64,000 nucleotides of DNA from DATAYA01 sp963754235 (GTDB lineage: Bacteria; Pseudomonadota; Alphaproteobacteria; Acetobacterales; Acetobacteraceae). The number at the start of each line of letters is the position of its first letter. Within the stretch, counting starts at the first letter, position 1. Below the pieces are notes generated by a model, which was not told where the DNA came from, made no database searches, and worked only from the letters and a program-made list of their open reading frames with translations. Below, piece by piece: positions 44,428 through 53,697 of this stretch. A program made the translations under genes and the position numbers. The stretch is taken from positions 62,001-126,000 of the forward strand of contig CAVWFK010000046.1 in assembly GCA_963754235.1 (NCBI GenBank), in the 5' to 3' direction.

Positions 44428-44900
44428 ATGCCGGACGGGCTTTATGAGCACGACGCCCTGGCCTGGCGGAGCGGCAAGCGGACCTCCTGCGCCGCTTGTC
44501 GGCCGGCGAGCGCGTCAACGAAGCCGTGGACTAACCGCACGTTATCGAGGAGGTGCAGGACGTGGGGCTCTCCGAGCTGCGGGCCTGCGAAAGCTTGCTT
44601 CAACAGGTGATGGCGCACTTGCTCAAGCTGCACGCTTGGCCAGAAAGCCAAGCGGCGGGGCACTTGCGTGACGAGGCGGGCCTATTTCTGGACGACGCGG
44701 CGCGGCGGCTCACGCCGTCGATGCGGCGGCGGATCACGCTCGACGAGCTTTATGCCCGCGCGCGGCGGAGGGCGCGGACGTCATGCGGAACGGGCGGCGT
44801 GGCGTCGCCACTGCCCGAGGCGTGCCCGTTCGCGCTGGACGCGCTGCTGGAAGGGGACGTGACGGCGTTACTCGCGGCGCTGCAACCGCGCGGGTCCTGA
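44428..44900 (+). pseudogene. DUF29 family protein, decayed copy
   Basis: From ATG 44428 (AGGAGGG upstream) the frame reads MPDGLYEHDALAW, then leaves frame near 44465-44467. Adding one G restores AERQADLLRRLSAGERVNEAVD. A TAA at 44532-44534 then stands where the conserved Trp of the DWP motif should be. After it, the frame continues PHVIEEVQDVGLSELRACESLLQQ to LDALLEGDVTALL at 44900. The repaired protein would be 157 aa. Two separate lesions make this the most convincing true pseudogene in the window. It resembles the intact DUF29 gene at 42437-42865. Confidence 0.8.
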
Positions 44901-44997
44901 AGGCGCTGGCGCCGCCCCGACCGCCTTGGCCGAGCGCCGGCCGCTTGCCCCCGACTCCTCGGCGCCGCTACCGTCGGGGGAGCGAGGCGAACACAGC

Positions 44998-46971
44998 ATG
45001 AACGATTTGTTCGGCAGTGCCGCGCGCGGGCGTGGCGCCGAGGACTACTCCGCCAAGGACATCGAGGTTCTGGAGGGGCTGGAGCCGGTGCGGCGCCGGC
45101 CCGGCATGTATATCGGCGGCACCGACGAGACCGCGATGCAGCACCTCGCCGCCGAGCTGCTCGACAATGCGATGGACGAGGCGGTGGCCGGCCACGCGAG
45201 CTTCATCGAAATGGTGCTGCAGCCGGGCAATTGGCTCACGGTGCGCGACAACGGGCGCGGGATTCCGGTCGATCCGCACCCGAAATTCCGCTCTCTCTCG
45301 GCGCTGGAGGTGATCCTCACCACCCTCCATTCGGGCGGCAAGTTCGGCGGCAAGGCCTATACCACGTCGGGCGGGCTGCACGGCGTCGGCGCGTCCGTGG
45401 TCAATGCACTGTCGGAGCGGCTGGAGGTGGAGGTCGCGCGCGACCGCACGCTGTGGCGGCAGGAGTACGCGCGCGGCAAGCCGCTGGGCAAGCTGGTGAA
45501 CGCGGGCCCGGTGCAGAACCGGCGCGGCACCGCGATCCGGTTCCGGCCGGATGCGAAGATTTTCGGCAGTAGCACGTTCAGCCCGGCCCGGCTCTATCGC
45601 CTGTGCCGCTCCAAGGCGTACCTGTTTCGTGGCGTCGAGATCCGCTGGTCCTGCGACCCGGCGCTGCTCAAAGGCGACGACACGCCGGCCGAAGCGGTGC
45701 TGCACTTCCCCGGCGGGCTGCGCGATAGCCTGGAGGAGGATGCCGGCGATGCGGCCCGCGCCGTGCCGGAAATCTGGGCGGCCGAAGCGGACCTCGCCGG
45801 CGGCGCCGGGCGGGTCGAATGGGCCGCCGCATGGCTCGCCGAGGCCGACGGGTTCCTGCATTCCTACTGCAATACCGTGCCCACGCCGCAGGGCGGCACG
45901 CATGAGGCGGGGCTGCGGGCGGCGCTGCTCAAGGGGCTGCGCGCCTGGGGCGAGCAGCGCGGCAACAAGCGCGCGGCCGCCGTCACCGCCGAGGATGCGC
46001 TCGGGCCGGCTGCGATCAAGCTCTCCGTCTTCCTGCGCGAGCCGCAATTCCAGGGCCAGACCAAGGAGAAGCTCACCAGCCAGGAGGCGGCGCGGCTGAT
46101 CGAGCCGGCGCTGCGCGACCGCTTCGACCACTGGCTCGCCGGCCATCCGGCGCAGGCCGACAACCTGCTCGCCTTCGTCATCGAGCGCGCCGAGGAGCGG
46201 CTGCGGCGGCGGGAGGCCAAGGAGGTCGGGCGCAAGAGTGCGACCCGCCGGCTGCGCCTGCCTGGCAAGCTGACCGACTGCGCGCGGGAGAGCGCCGAGG
46301 GGACCGAGATTTTTTTGGTCGAGGGCGACAGCGCCGGGGGCTCGGCCAAGCAGGCGCGCGACCGGGTGACGCAGGCGGTGCTGCCGCTGCGGGGCAAGAT
46401 CCTTAACGTCGCCAGTGCGTCCGCCGACAAGCTGCGGCAGAACCAGGAGCTGCGCGACCTGATCGAGGCGCTGGGCTGCGGCGTGGGCGAGCGCTTCGAC
46501 CGCGCCCGCCTGCGCTACGGCCGCATCATCATCATGACCGACGCCGACGTGGACGGGGCACACATTGCATCGCTGCTGATGACCTTCTTCTATCGCGAGC
46601 TGCCCGAGCTGGTGCGCCACGGGCATGTCTATCTCGCGCAGCCGCCGCTCTATCGCCTGACCCAGGGCGCGAAGTCGGTCTATGCGATGGACGATACCGC
46701 GCGTGAGCGGCTGGTGCGGACCGCGTTCAAGCCGGGCTCGAAGGTGGAGGTGAGCCGCTTCAAGGGTCTCGGCGAGATGCCGCCCGCGCAGTTGCGCGAA
46801 ACGACGATGGACCCAGCGAAGCGGACGCTGCTTCGCGTGGTGGCTCCGGCCGAGGAACGGGCGCGCACGGCCGATCTGGTGGAGAGCTTGATGGGGCGAC
46901 GGCCGGAGCTGCGCTTTCAGTTCATCCAGGAGCGGGCCAGGACAGTGCAGGCGGAGGCGGTGGACGTGTGA
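44998..46971 (+). CDS. parE: DNA topoisomerase IV subunit B
   Basis: ATPase subunit of the type II topoisomerase that decatenates chromosomes. The 657-aa product has the GHKL ATP-binding motifs (ELLDNAMDEAVAG, RDNGRGIPVDPHP, GGLHGVGASVVNALS). It also has the TOPRIM motifs (LVEGDSAGGSAKQARDR, MTDADVDGAHIASLL) and the C-terminal MGRRPELRFQFIQER. It is ParE rather than GyrB by length and by the RRRPGMYIGGTDETAMQHL start. ATG 44998 is preferred over an in-frame start at 44926 that adds a non-conserved leader. Confidence 0.95.
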   Translation: MNDLFGSAARGRGAEDYSAKDIEVLEGLEPVRRRPGMYIGGTDETAMQHLAAELLDNAMDEAVAGHASFIEMVLQPGNWLTVRDNGRGIPVDPHPKFRSLSALEVILTTLHSGGKFGGKAYTTSGGLHGVGASVVNALSERLEVEVARDRTLWRQEYARGKPLGKLVNAGPVQNRRGTAIRFRPDAKIFGSSTFSPARLYRLCRSKAYLFRGVEIRWSCDPALLKGDDTPAEAVLHFPGGLRDSLEEDAGDAARAVPEIWAAEADLAGGAGRVEWAAAWLAEADGFLHSYCNTVPTPQGGTHEAGLRAALLKGLRAWGEQRGNKRAAAVTAEDALGPAAIKLSVFLREPQFQGQTKEKLTSQEAARLIEPALRDRFDHWLAGHPAQADNLLAFVIERAEERLRRREAKEVGRKSATRRLRLPGKLTDCARESAEGTEIFLVEGDSAGGSAKQARDRVTQAVLPLRGKILNVASASADKLRQNQELRDLIEALGCGVGERFDRARLRYGRIIIMTDADVDGAHIASLLMTFFYRELPELVRHGHVYLAQPPLYRLTQGAKSVYAMDDTARERLVRTAFKPGSKVEVSRFKGLGEMPPAQLRETTMDPAKRTLLRVVAPAEERARTADLVESLMGRRPELRFQFIQERARTVQAEAVDV

Positions 46972-46980
46972 TACCTCGAC

Positions 46981-47553
46981 GTGTCGCTCATTCGAACTGA
47001 AAAGCAGAAGATGTTGGCGGGGGATCACTACCACGCCAATGATCCTGAGTTGGCCGCAGACCGAAGCGCCGCCGGCACGTGGATGGTCCGCTACAACGCG
47101 GCGCTCAGCGCGTCCGACAAGGACAGGCACGCCCTCCTGCGGGAGATATTGGCCGAGGCTGGAGAGGGCGCGGTCATCCGGCCGCCATTTCATTGCGATT
47201 ACGGATACAATATCCGGATTGGCGAAGACGTGTTCTTCAATTTCAATTGCGTGGTCCTTGATGTGGTTGCGGTGACTGTTGGTGCACGAACACAGATCGG
47301 CCCGGCGGTTCAGATATACACGGCAGACCATCCCCGTGATCCATTGCTGCGCCGGACGGGTGCCGAGTTCGGGCGTCCCGTGCAGATCGGTCAGGATGTG
47401 TGGATTGGCGGCGGCGCGATCATTCTGCCGGGTGTGACGATAGGAGATAATGCCGTGATCGGCGCGGGCAGCGTGGTCACTCGTGACATTCCCCCGCACT
47501 CGACCGCGCGCGGCAACCCGGCTCGCATCGCAGCGACAGCGGCCGGAGCGTAG
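46981..47553 (+). CDS. maa: Maltose/galactoside O-acetyltransferase family (Maa/NodL-like)
   Basis: A 190-aa hexapeptide-repeat acetyltransferase. The N-terminal KQKMLAGDHYHANDPELAADR is the maltose-acetyltransferase signature. YGYNIRIGEDVFFNFNCVVLDV and YTADHPRDP follow, then left-handed helix repeats (IGQDVWIGGGAIILPGVTIG, DNAVIGAGSVVTRDIPP). The start is GTG 46981; an in-frame ATG at 47011 would remove the conserved KQKM region. Acetyl-CoA-dependent acetylation of a sugar is likely, but the acceptor is unknown. It lies 9 bases after parE. Confidence 0.88.
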   Translation: MSLIRTEKQKMLAGDHYHANDPELAADRSAAGTWMVRYNAALSASDKDRHALLREILAEAGEGAVIRPPFHCDYGYNIRIGEDVFFNFNCVVLDVVAVTVGARTQIGPAVQIYTADHPRDPLLRRTGAEFGRPVQIGQDVWIGGGAIILPGVTIGDNAVIGAGSVVTRDIPPHSTARGNPARIAATAAGA

Positions 47554-47679
47554 CGCGCCCGCGGCGAACACCCAGCAGTGGAATACGGTGGGGCTCCAAG
47601 ACGCGCTGTCGAGGGGGCTTGCCTCCGAGCGGAATCGAACGACAATGCCCGCCGAAATCGTGCGACACGGGATGGAACC

Positions 47680-48108
47680 ATGAGCGGCCCCTATACGGGT
47701 GCGTGCTTCTGCGGCGCGGTCGAGCTTCAGGTGAGCGGCCAGCCGAATGCGATGGGCTACTGCCATTGCCGGTCCTGTCGTTCTTGGTCGGGCGGCCCAG
47801 TCAATGCGTTCACGCTCTGGTCGCCGGAGGCAGTGGAAGTGACCAAGGGCGCGGAGAACGTCGCGACATATCACAAGACGGAAATGAGCGATCGTCAGTA
47901 TTGTCGGCTCTGCGGCGGCCATCTGATGACCGCCCATCCGCCGTTGAAGATGATCGACGTTTTCGCGGCGACCATTCCGGAGCTCGAATTTGTCCCGCAG
48001 GTACACGTCAACTATTCTGAAACGGTGCTGCCGATGCGCGATGGATTGCCGAAGCTGAAGGACTTTCCCGCCGAATTCGGCGGCTCCGGCGAGGCTGTTC
48101 CGGAATAG
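47680..48108 (+). CDS. GFA family protein (glutathione-dependent formaldehyde-activating-like)
   Basis: A 142-aa zinc protein of the GFA/CENP-V fold. Cysteines lie at C9 and C11 (TGACFCGAVEL) and at C28, C30 and C33 (GYCHCRSCRSWSGG), with a further pair in YCRLCGGHL near residues 74-77, the usual ligand set. Most GFA proteins have unknown substrates; true formaldehyde-activating activity is doubtful for the family. It starts at ATG 47680, about 23 bases before a rhodanese gene, with which it may be co-transcribed. The 127 bases before it hold no gene. Confidence 0.88.
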   Translation: MSGPYTGACFCGAVELQVSGQPNAMGYCHCRSCRSWSGGPVNAFTLWSPEAVEVTKGAENVATYHKTEMSDRQYCRLCGGHLMTAHPPLKMIDVFAATIPELEFVPQVHVNYSETVLPMRDGLPKLKDFPAEFGGSGEAVPE

Positions 48109-48131
48109 GCCGGCCCAGAGGGAGGATCAGC

Positions 48132-48527
48132 ATGGCCACAAACGTCAAGCAGATGATGGAAGCCGCCAACTCCGCCGTGGCGCGGATCACGCCGGCCAAC
48201 GCGCAGGCGTTGATGGCCAAGGACGACACGCTGGTGATCGATGTGCGCGATGCGCCGGAGGTGGAAAAGAGCGGCAAGGTCGCTGGTGCCATCAACGTTT
48301 CACGCGGCATGTTGGAATTCCGCGCTGATCCAGACTCGCCCTATCACGACGCGAATTTCGCGAAGGAAAAGACCCTGATCCTCTATTGCGGCTCCGGCGG
48401 TCGCTCCGCCCTGAGCGGTAAGGTGCTCAAAGATATGGGTTATGACCGGGTTTATAACCTCGGCGCGTTCAAAGATTGGGTCGAGTTTGGCGGTGCAATC
48501 GACAAGGTCGCCGCGTCCGCTTCGTGA
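48132..48527 (+). CDS. Single-domain rhodanese (sulfurtransferase)
   Basis: A 131-aa rhodanese with the active-site loop YCGSGGRSA (catalytic Cys at residue 86) and the N-terminal substrate loop VIDVRDAPEVEKSGKVAGAINVSRG. It moves sulfane sulfur through a Cys persulfide or acts as a related redox protein. GGGAGG precedes the ATG. No signal peptide is visible, so it is cytoplasmic. It follows the GFA gene. Confidence 0.9.
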   Translation: MATNVKQMMEAANSAVARITPANAQALMAKDDTLVIDVRDAPEVEKSGKVAGAINVSRGMLEFRADPDSPYHDANFAKEKTLILYCGSGGRSALSGKVLKDMGYDRVYNLGAFKDWVEFGGAIDKVAASAS

Positions 48528-48587
48528 GCCGACCCGCGTAGGAAGCCGACGCTTTCGCGACCGAGAGTTCGAGCGGCATCGTTCCTC

Positions 48588-49545
48588 CTATGCGGGCGCC
48601 GTCGCCGTCGCCGCCGGCAGCAGGCTGGGTTCGATGTCCGCAGCGCGACTGAGGGAGCCATATTCGGCTGCCAGAAAATCCAGCAGCGACCGCACCGACG
48701 GAAGCAAGCCCCGCCGGGACGGAAAAGCGGCGTGAATGATCCCCGCTTTCGGCTTCCATTCCGCCATAACATCGATCAGCCGTCCGGCCTTCACGTCGTC
48801 CTCAATCACAAAGGTCGGAAATTGACAGACGCCGACGCCTCGCACTGCCGCCAGGCGTAACGCCACCATGTCCTCGGTGACGAAGCGCGGACGATGGCGG
48901 ATCGTGGCGATGGCGCCATCCGGGCCGTCCAGGCGCCACTCATGCTCCTGCTTCGCGGGATCCCACGCGAGGCTCGGCAGGGCAGCAAGATCGGCCGGAA
49001 CGAGAGGACCAGAGAACTCCTTCAGCACGGAGGGACTCGCGACCAGCCGCTGCGGGCTCTCCGCCAGCTTCCGGATCACGAGGTCACTGTCCTCAGAGCG
49101 GAGGAAAGCGCACCCGGATCGCGATGTCGAAACCTTCCCGGATCACGTCCACGCGCCGATTCGTACTCTCCAGCAGCACCTCCATCTTCGGGCATTGGGC
49201 CATGAAGCGGGCGATCATCCCGCCCACCTGGAAATAGATCACCGAGGACGGGCAACTCACCCGCACCACGCCTTGCGGCTCGGACCGCATGCGGTCGATC
49301 GTCTCCTGGGCAGCCTCGGCCTCCACCATCATCGCCACGCAGTGACCATAGTATTCGCGGCCGATCTCGGTGACCGCGAAGCGCCTGGTCGAGCGCTGGA
49401 TCAGCCGCACGCCGAGCCGATCCTCCAGCAGGCCGATGCGGCGGCTGAGCCGGGATCGCGGCATCCCAAGCTTGCGGGCTGCGGCAGCGAAGCCATTCTG
49501 CTCCACTACCTCGGCGAAGAAGCGGAGATCGTTGAGGTCCTGCAT
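48588..49545 (-). pseudogene. LysR-family regulator, broken by one-base insertion
   Basis: The N-terminal HTH (MQDLNDLRFFAEVVEQNGFA, RKLGMPRSRLSRRIGLLEDR) reads from ATG 49545 to IAIRVRFPPL and stops at TGA 49095-49093. Deleting the A at 49095 restores EDSDLVIRKLAESPQRLVAS and the substrate-binding domain to 48588 (VTEDMVALRLAAVRGVGVCQFP). The repaired protein is 318 aa, normal for LysR. The gene is divergent from pirin, and a perfect 18-bp palindrome lies 6 bases upstream of its ATG. Confidence 0.88.
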
Positions 49546-49550
49546 TTCAT

Positions 49551-49568
49551 TGTCCTATCTATAGGACA
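49551..49568. promoter_or_regulatory. Perfect palindrome operator between LysR and pirin genes
   Basis: TGTCCTAT-CT-ATAGGACA, exact 8-bp arms, in the divergent LysR/pirin intergenic region. It ends 6 bases upstream of the LysR start codon, a good position for autoregulation, and about 100 bases upstream of pirin. Which protein binds it is inferred. Confidence 0.6.
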
Positions 49569-49666
49569 TTATAGCCTGATCTCAGAATCTACCCCCAGAC
49601 CTGTCCCGCCCGCATGTTTCCCCCAGCGCAATCGCCCTCGGGGCGCCGCGACAAGGAGAAAGCACC

Positions 49667-50533
49667 ATGAGAAAGGTTCTCGGGATCTACAGCAGCCCCA
49701 GGCCGCATTGGGTGGGGGATGGATTCCCGGTCCGCTCGCTGTTCTCGCACGCCAGCCACGGTGAGCATGTGAGTCCCTTCCTGCTGCTCGACTACGCCGG
49801 TCCGGCTGATTTCGCGCCGGCGGACGAGCCGCGCGGCGTCGGCGTCCATCCGCACCGCGGGTTCGAGACCGTCACCATCGTCTATCAGGGCGAGGTCGAG
49901 CACCAGGATTCGACCGGTAAGGGCGGTGTCATTGGTCCCGGTGATGTCCAATGGATGACGGCCGCAGGGGGCATCCTGCACGAGGAGTACCACTCCCACG
50001 CGTTCACCCGTAAGGGTGGCACGCTTGAGATGGTCCAGCTCTGGGTGAACCTGCCGGCGAAGGACAAGAATGCCGCGCCCGGCTATCAGACGCTTCTCGA
50101 CCGCGACATCCCGGCCGTGCAGCTGACGGATCGCGCCGGCACGGTGCGGGTGATCGCCGGCGAGTATGACGGCCATCGCGGACCGGCGCACACCTTCACG
50201 CAAATCGACCTGTGGGATGTGCGGCTCCGCCAGGATGGCACGGCGTCATTCACCTTGCCCGAGGGACATACCGTCGCGGTCGTCGTGCTGAAGGGCACGG
50301 TGCAGGTGAATGGCGATGCCGTGGTGCGGGAAGCGCAGCTCGTCGTGCTCGACCGCACAGGCGGCGAGGTCACGCTGGAAGCGAACAACGATGCGTCGCT
50401 GCTGGTCCTGAGCGGCGAGCCCATCGACGAGCCCGTCGTCATGCAGGGGCCGTTCGTTATGAATACGGCCGACGAGATCAGGCAGGCGATGGCCGACTTC
50501 CAGAGCGGTCGTTTCGGAAGAATCCCTGCCTGA
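49667..50533 (+). CDS. Pirin family protein
   Basis: A 288-aa bicupin. The N-terminal metal site is visible in GVGVHPHRGFETVTIVYQGEVEHQD and in GGILHEEYHS. The C-terminal cupin carries TVAVVVLKGTVQVNGDAVV. Bacterial pirins include quercetinases and redox sensors; the function here is unknown. The ATG has AAGGAG about 9 bases upstream. Divergence from a LysR regulator is a common arrangement for pirins. A strong hairpin follows the stop codon. Confidence 0.93.
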   Translation: MRKVLGIYSSPRPHWVGDGFPVRSLFSHASHGEHVSPFLLLDYAGPADFAPADEPRGVGVHPHRGFETVTIVYQGEVEHQDSTGKGGVIGPGDVQWMTAAGGILHEEYHSHAFTRKGGTLEMVQLWVNLPAKDKNAAPGYQTLLDRDIPAVQLTDRAGTVRVIAGEYDGHRGPAHTFTQIDLWDVRLRQDGTASFTLPEGHTVAVVVLKGTVQVNGDAVVREAQLVVLDRTGGEVTLEANNDASLLVLSGEPIDEPVVMQGPFVMNTADEIRQAMADFQSGRFGRIPA

Positions 50534-50540
50534 GCAACAG

Positions 50541-50570
50541 CCATCGGCCCCGACCCGGCGGGGCCGATGG
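50541..50570. terminator. Hairpin terminator between pirin and tyrS
   Basis: CCATCGGCCCC and GGGGCCGATGG are exact 11-bp complements around an eight-base loop. It lies after the pirin stop and before the convergent tyrS stop. No T-run follows. Confidence 0.6.
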
Positions 50571-50613
50571 TTCAGCCCGGCCGCCGCGCCGCCGCTGCCG
50601 ACACGAGCCGGGA

Positions 50614-51860
50614 TCAGCCCGGACGGACCAGCAGCACCCGCTTCCGCCCCGCCGAGAGCTTGATCGCGCCATCGCGCAGATCGGCGCGCGTCACCATCAG
50701 CGCCTCGTCGGCAACGGGCGCGTCGTTCAGCCGCGCGCCGCCGCCGCGGATCAGGCGCCGTGCCTCGCCGTTGCTGGCCGCAAGCCCCGCCTCGGCGAAC
50801 AGGCGGAAGGCCGGGATGCCGGCTTCGAGCTCGCGGGACGCCACAAGGTGCGTCGGCAGCGTCTCGGCCGCCTCGCCCGCCTCGAAGGTGCGGGTCGCGG
50901 TCTCGGCGGCGGCCTCGGCCGCTTCGCGCCCGTGCAGCAGCGCCGTCGCCTCGGTCGCCAGCACCTTCTTCGCCGCGTTGATCTCGGCGTCGCCCAGCGC
51001 CTCCAGCCGCGCGATCTCCCCCAACGGAAGGTCCGTGAACAGGCGGAGGAAGCGACCGACATCGCCATCCTCGGTGTTCCGCCAGAACTGCCAGGTACTC
51101 GGTACGGCGACAGGCGGTCCGCGGTCAGCCACACCGCGCCCTGCGCGGTCTTTCCCATCTTGGCGCCCGAGGCGGTCGCGATCAGCGGCGCGGTCAGGCC
51201 GAACACCTGCTTGCCGTCGGTGCGGCGAACCAGTTCCACGCCCGAGACGATGTTGCCCCACTGGTCCGACCCGCCCATTTGCAGGGTCACGTCGTGGCGC
51301 CGCAGCAGCTCGCGGAAGTCGTAGCTTTGCAGGATGCTGTAGTTGAACTCGAGGAACGTCAGCCCTTGCTCACGCTCCAGCCGCAAGCGCACGCTGTCGA
51401 ACGAGAGCATCCGGTTGACGCTGAAATGCGGCCCGACCTCGCGCAGCAACTCGATATAGCCGAGTTTGTCGAGCCAGTCGGCGTTGTTCGGCATGATTGC
51501 GTCGGTGGGGCCGTCGCCGAAGCGCAAAAATGGCTCGATGTTGCGGCGGATGCCCGCCATGTTGCGTGCGATCTCCGCGTCGCTCAGCAACTGCCGCGCC
51601 TCCTCGCGGAAGGAAGGGTCGCCGATGCGCGTCGTGCCGCCGCCCATCAGCGCCACCGGCCGGTGGCCGTGGCGCTGAAGCAGCCGCAGCAACATGATCT
51701 GCACCATGTGGCCGACATGCAGGCTGTCCGCGGTGCAATCGAAGCCGATATAGCCGCTGACCACGCCGGCGCGCAGTGCCGTACCCAGCGCCTCGTGATC
51801 GGTGCACTGGTGGATGAAGCCGCGCGCGGCCGCTTCGGTAAGGAAATCGCTGCTCGGCAT
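50614..51860 (-). pseudogene. tyrS: Tyrosyl-tRNA synthetase, frame broken by two one-base insertions
   Basis: Charges tRNA-Tyr. From ATG 51860 the class-I core reads ADSLHVGHMVQIMLLRLLQR (HIGH-like), QMGGSDQWGNIVSGVEL and GAKMGKTAQGAVWL (KMSKS-like). It leaves frame after DRLSPY. Removing one G at 51094-51095 and one at 51101-51102 (plus strand) gives EYWQFWRNTEDGDVGRFLRLF and the C-terminal S4 domain (GEARRLIRGGGARLNDAPVAD) to 50614. The repaired protein is 414 aa. Both extra bases turn GTAC into GGTAC within 10 bases. TyrRS is normally essential, so sequence error is likely unless another tyrS exists. Confidence 0.9.
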
Positions 51861-52002
51861 GACGGCGTCCGATGATTTCGGGGCGGCTTGCCCGTAACAC
51901 AGGCCGTAACACAGGCGGGGCATGGGGAAAATGCGGTGCGCGAGCTACCCCCGCCGATGCCCGGGGCGCGTATCGTGGCGCCGGCGTGATAGGCTGGCGG
52001 GC

Positions 52003-52968
52003 ATGACCGAGGCCGCCAGCCGCTCCCGACGCCCGCCGCCGCGCCGCCGTCGCCGCCCCGAGCCGCCGATGCTGCTCCCGTGGCCCGACGGCCCGCAGGC
52101 CAGCCAGCCGCCGCGCATGGTTCGCCGCAAGGGGGATGCCGCGCTGGCCATCATTGGGCGCCGCGGCACCTGGTTCGGCGATTTCTACCACCATGCGCTG
52201 ACCACGTCATGGCCGCGCTTCATGGCGATCGGGGCGGGACTCTATCTCGGCAGCAACTTTGTGTTTGGCGCCCTTTATTGGTTGCAGCCCGGTGCGATCG
52301 CCAACGCGCGTCCCGGTTCCTTCGCCGACGCGTTCTTCTTCAGCGTCCAGACCATGGCGACGATCGGCTACGGCGTAATGGCGCCGAAGACGCTCTACGC
52401 CAACCTGTTGATGACGGTCGAGGTGCTGTTCGGGATCATGGTGCTGGCCCTGGTGACGGGGCTTGCCTTCGCCCGTTTCTCCCGCCCGCGGGCGCGGATC
52501 ATGTTCAGCCGCTGCGCGGTAGTGGCCTCGCTCGACGGCATCCCCACGGTGATGGTCCGCCTCGGCAATGAGCGGCGCAACCAGATCTTGCAGGCGGAGG
52601 TGGGCATGACCTTGCTGCGCAACATTCGCACCGCCGAGGGCGAGCAGATGCGCCGCTTCTACGACCTCAGCCTCGCTCGCACCCGCACGCCGGTCTTCGG
52701 GCTCACGATGACTGCCATGCACCCGATCGACGCCGAGAGCCCGCTGCACGGCGCCACCCCCGAATCGCTACGGGCCGAGCAGGCCGAATTGCTGGTGACC
52801 GTCAGCGGCACCGATGAGACGATGTCGCAGACAATCCACGCACGCACATCGTATCTGGCCGAGGAGATCCTGTTCGGCGCGCGCTTCGTGGACATGTTCG
52901 GGCTGACCCAAGACGGCCGCCGCGCGCTTGATTTCCGCAACTTCCACGCCACCGAGACCTTGACCTGA
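52003..52968 (+). CDS. Inward-rectifier potassium channel (KirBac type)
   Basis: A 321-aa channel subunit. A basic N-terminus (RRPPPRRRRRPEPP) and a slide-helix region (GDFYHHALTTSWPRF) precede membrane helix 1. The pore loop has the selectivity filter ATIGYG near residue 118. Membrane helix 2 (LLMTVEVLFGIMVLALVTGLAFARF) and a cytoplasmic beta-rich IRK domain (ARIMFSRCAVVASLDGIPTVMVRLGNER) follow. This order is that of bacterial Kir channels, which carry K+ inward. ATG 52003 is preferred to the in-frame start at 51922. The gene is divergent from tyrS. Confidence 0.93.
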   Translation: MTEAASRSRRPPPRRRRRPEPPMLLPWPDGPQASQPPRMVRRKGDAALAIIGRRGTWFGDFYHHALTTSWPRFMAIGAGLYLGSNFVFGALYWLQPGAIANARPGSFADAFFFSVQTMATIGYGVMAPKTLYANLLMTVEVLFGIMVLALVTGLAFARFSRPRARIMFSRCAVVASLDGIPTVMVRLGNERRNQILQAEVGMTLLRNIRTAEGEQMRRFYDLSLARTRTPVFGLTMTAMHPIDAESPLHGATPESLRAEQAELLVTVSGTDETMSQTIHARTSYLAEEILFGARFVDMFGLTQDGRRALDFRNFHATETLT

Positions 52969-52979
52969 TGCGGGCCACT

Positions 52980-52999
52980 CCCCTCCCTTGCGGGAGGGG
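52980..52999. terminator. GC hairpin between convergent Kir and hydrolase genes
   Basis: CCCCTCCC, TTGC, GGGAGGGG: a perfect 8-bp stem-loop after the Kir stop codon. GGTTGGGGGAGG follows, a wording seen in dispersed intergenic repeats. It lies between two convergent genes and could end both. Confidence 0.5.
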
Positions 53000-53031
53000 T
53001 TGGGGGAGGCTCGAACCGTTGGTCAGTCGGA

Positions 53032-53697
53032 TCAGTCCGCCGCCAGCGCCATCGCCTTGCGCGCGATTGCCTTGCCGACGTGGTCCTCCAGCGCCTCGGC
53101 CACCTTCTCGGCGTGGCGGGCGAAGACATGGTCGGCGCCGGCGAACACCCGGTAATCGACGTGCACGCCCTTCTGCGTGTTCAACTTTTCGACCAGTTTG
53201 CTCACCGCCGACTCGGGCACCAGATCGTCGGCGTCACCGTGCAGCATCAGCCCGCCGCACGGGCACGGGGCAAGGAAGCCGAAATCGTAATGGTTCGCCG
53301 GCGGTGCCACGCTGATCCAGCCGGAGATCTCCGGCCGGCGCATCAGCAACTGCATCCCGATGAAGGCGCCGAACGAGTAGCCGGCGATCCACAGGCCGGA
53401 CGCGCCGGGATTGACCATCTGCATCCAGTCGAGCGCCGCCGCCGCGTCGCCGATCTCGCCGATGCCGCCGTCGTAGCGGCCCTGGCTGCGGCCAACGCCG
53501 CGGAAGTTGAAGCGCATCACCGAAAAACCCAGACCCTGGAAGGACTGGTACATCCGGTAGGCGATGCGGTTGTTCATCGTCCCGCCGTGCAGCGGGTGCG
53601 GGTGCAGAACCAGCGCGAGCGGCGCGCCGGGCTCCTTGCTATGGTGGTAGCGACCCTCAAGCCGGCCGTCAGGGCCGGCAAACATCACCTCAGGCAT
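53032..53697 (-). CDS. Alpha/beta hydrolase, dienelactone-hydrolase-like COG2945 type
   Basis: A 221-aa hydrolase. LVLHPHPLHGGTMNNRIAYR and MRFNFRGVGRSQGRYDGG are typical of the COG2945 group. The nucleophile elbow is IAGYSFGAFIG near residue 107, GDADDLVPESAV provides the acid region and FAGADHVFARH the histidine. The natural substrate is unknown. ATG 53697 is preferred; the upstream open frame to 53973 is non-conserved. It is divergent from cysE. Confidence 0.9.
   Translation of the reverse strand: MPEVMFAGPDGRLEGRYHHSKEPGAPLALVLHPHPLHGGTMNNRIAYRMYQSFQGLGFSVMRFNFRGVGRSQGRYDGGIGEIGDAAAALDWMQMVNPGASGLWIAGYSFGAFIGMQLLMRRPEISGWISVAPPANHYDFGFLAPCPCGGLMLHGDADDLVPESAVSKLVEKLNTQKGVHVDYRVFAGADHVFARHAEKVAEALEDHVGKAIARKAMALAAD

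Noticed and set aside
44968..48006. 1012-aa open frame on the minus strand
   Set aside because: It is antisense to parE and the acetyltransferase; translation is His/Gln/Arg-rich and lacks domains.
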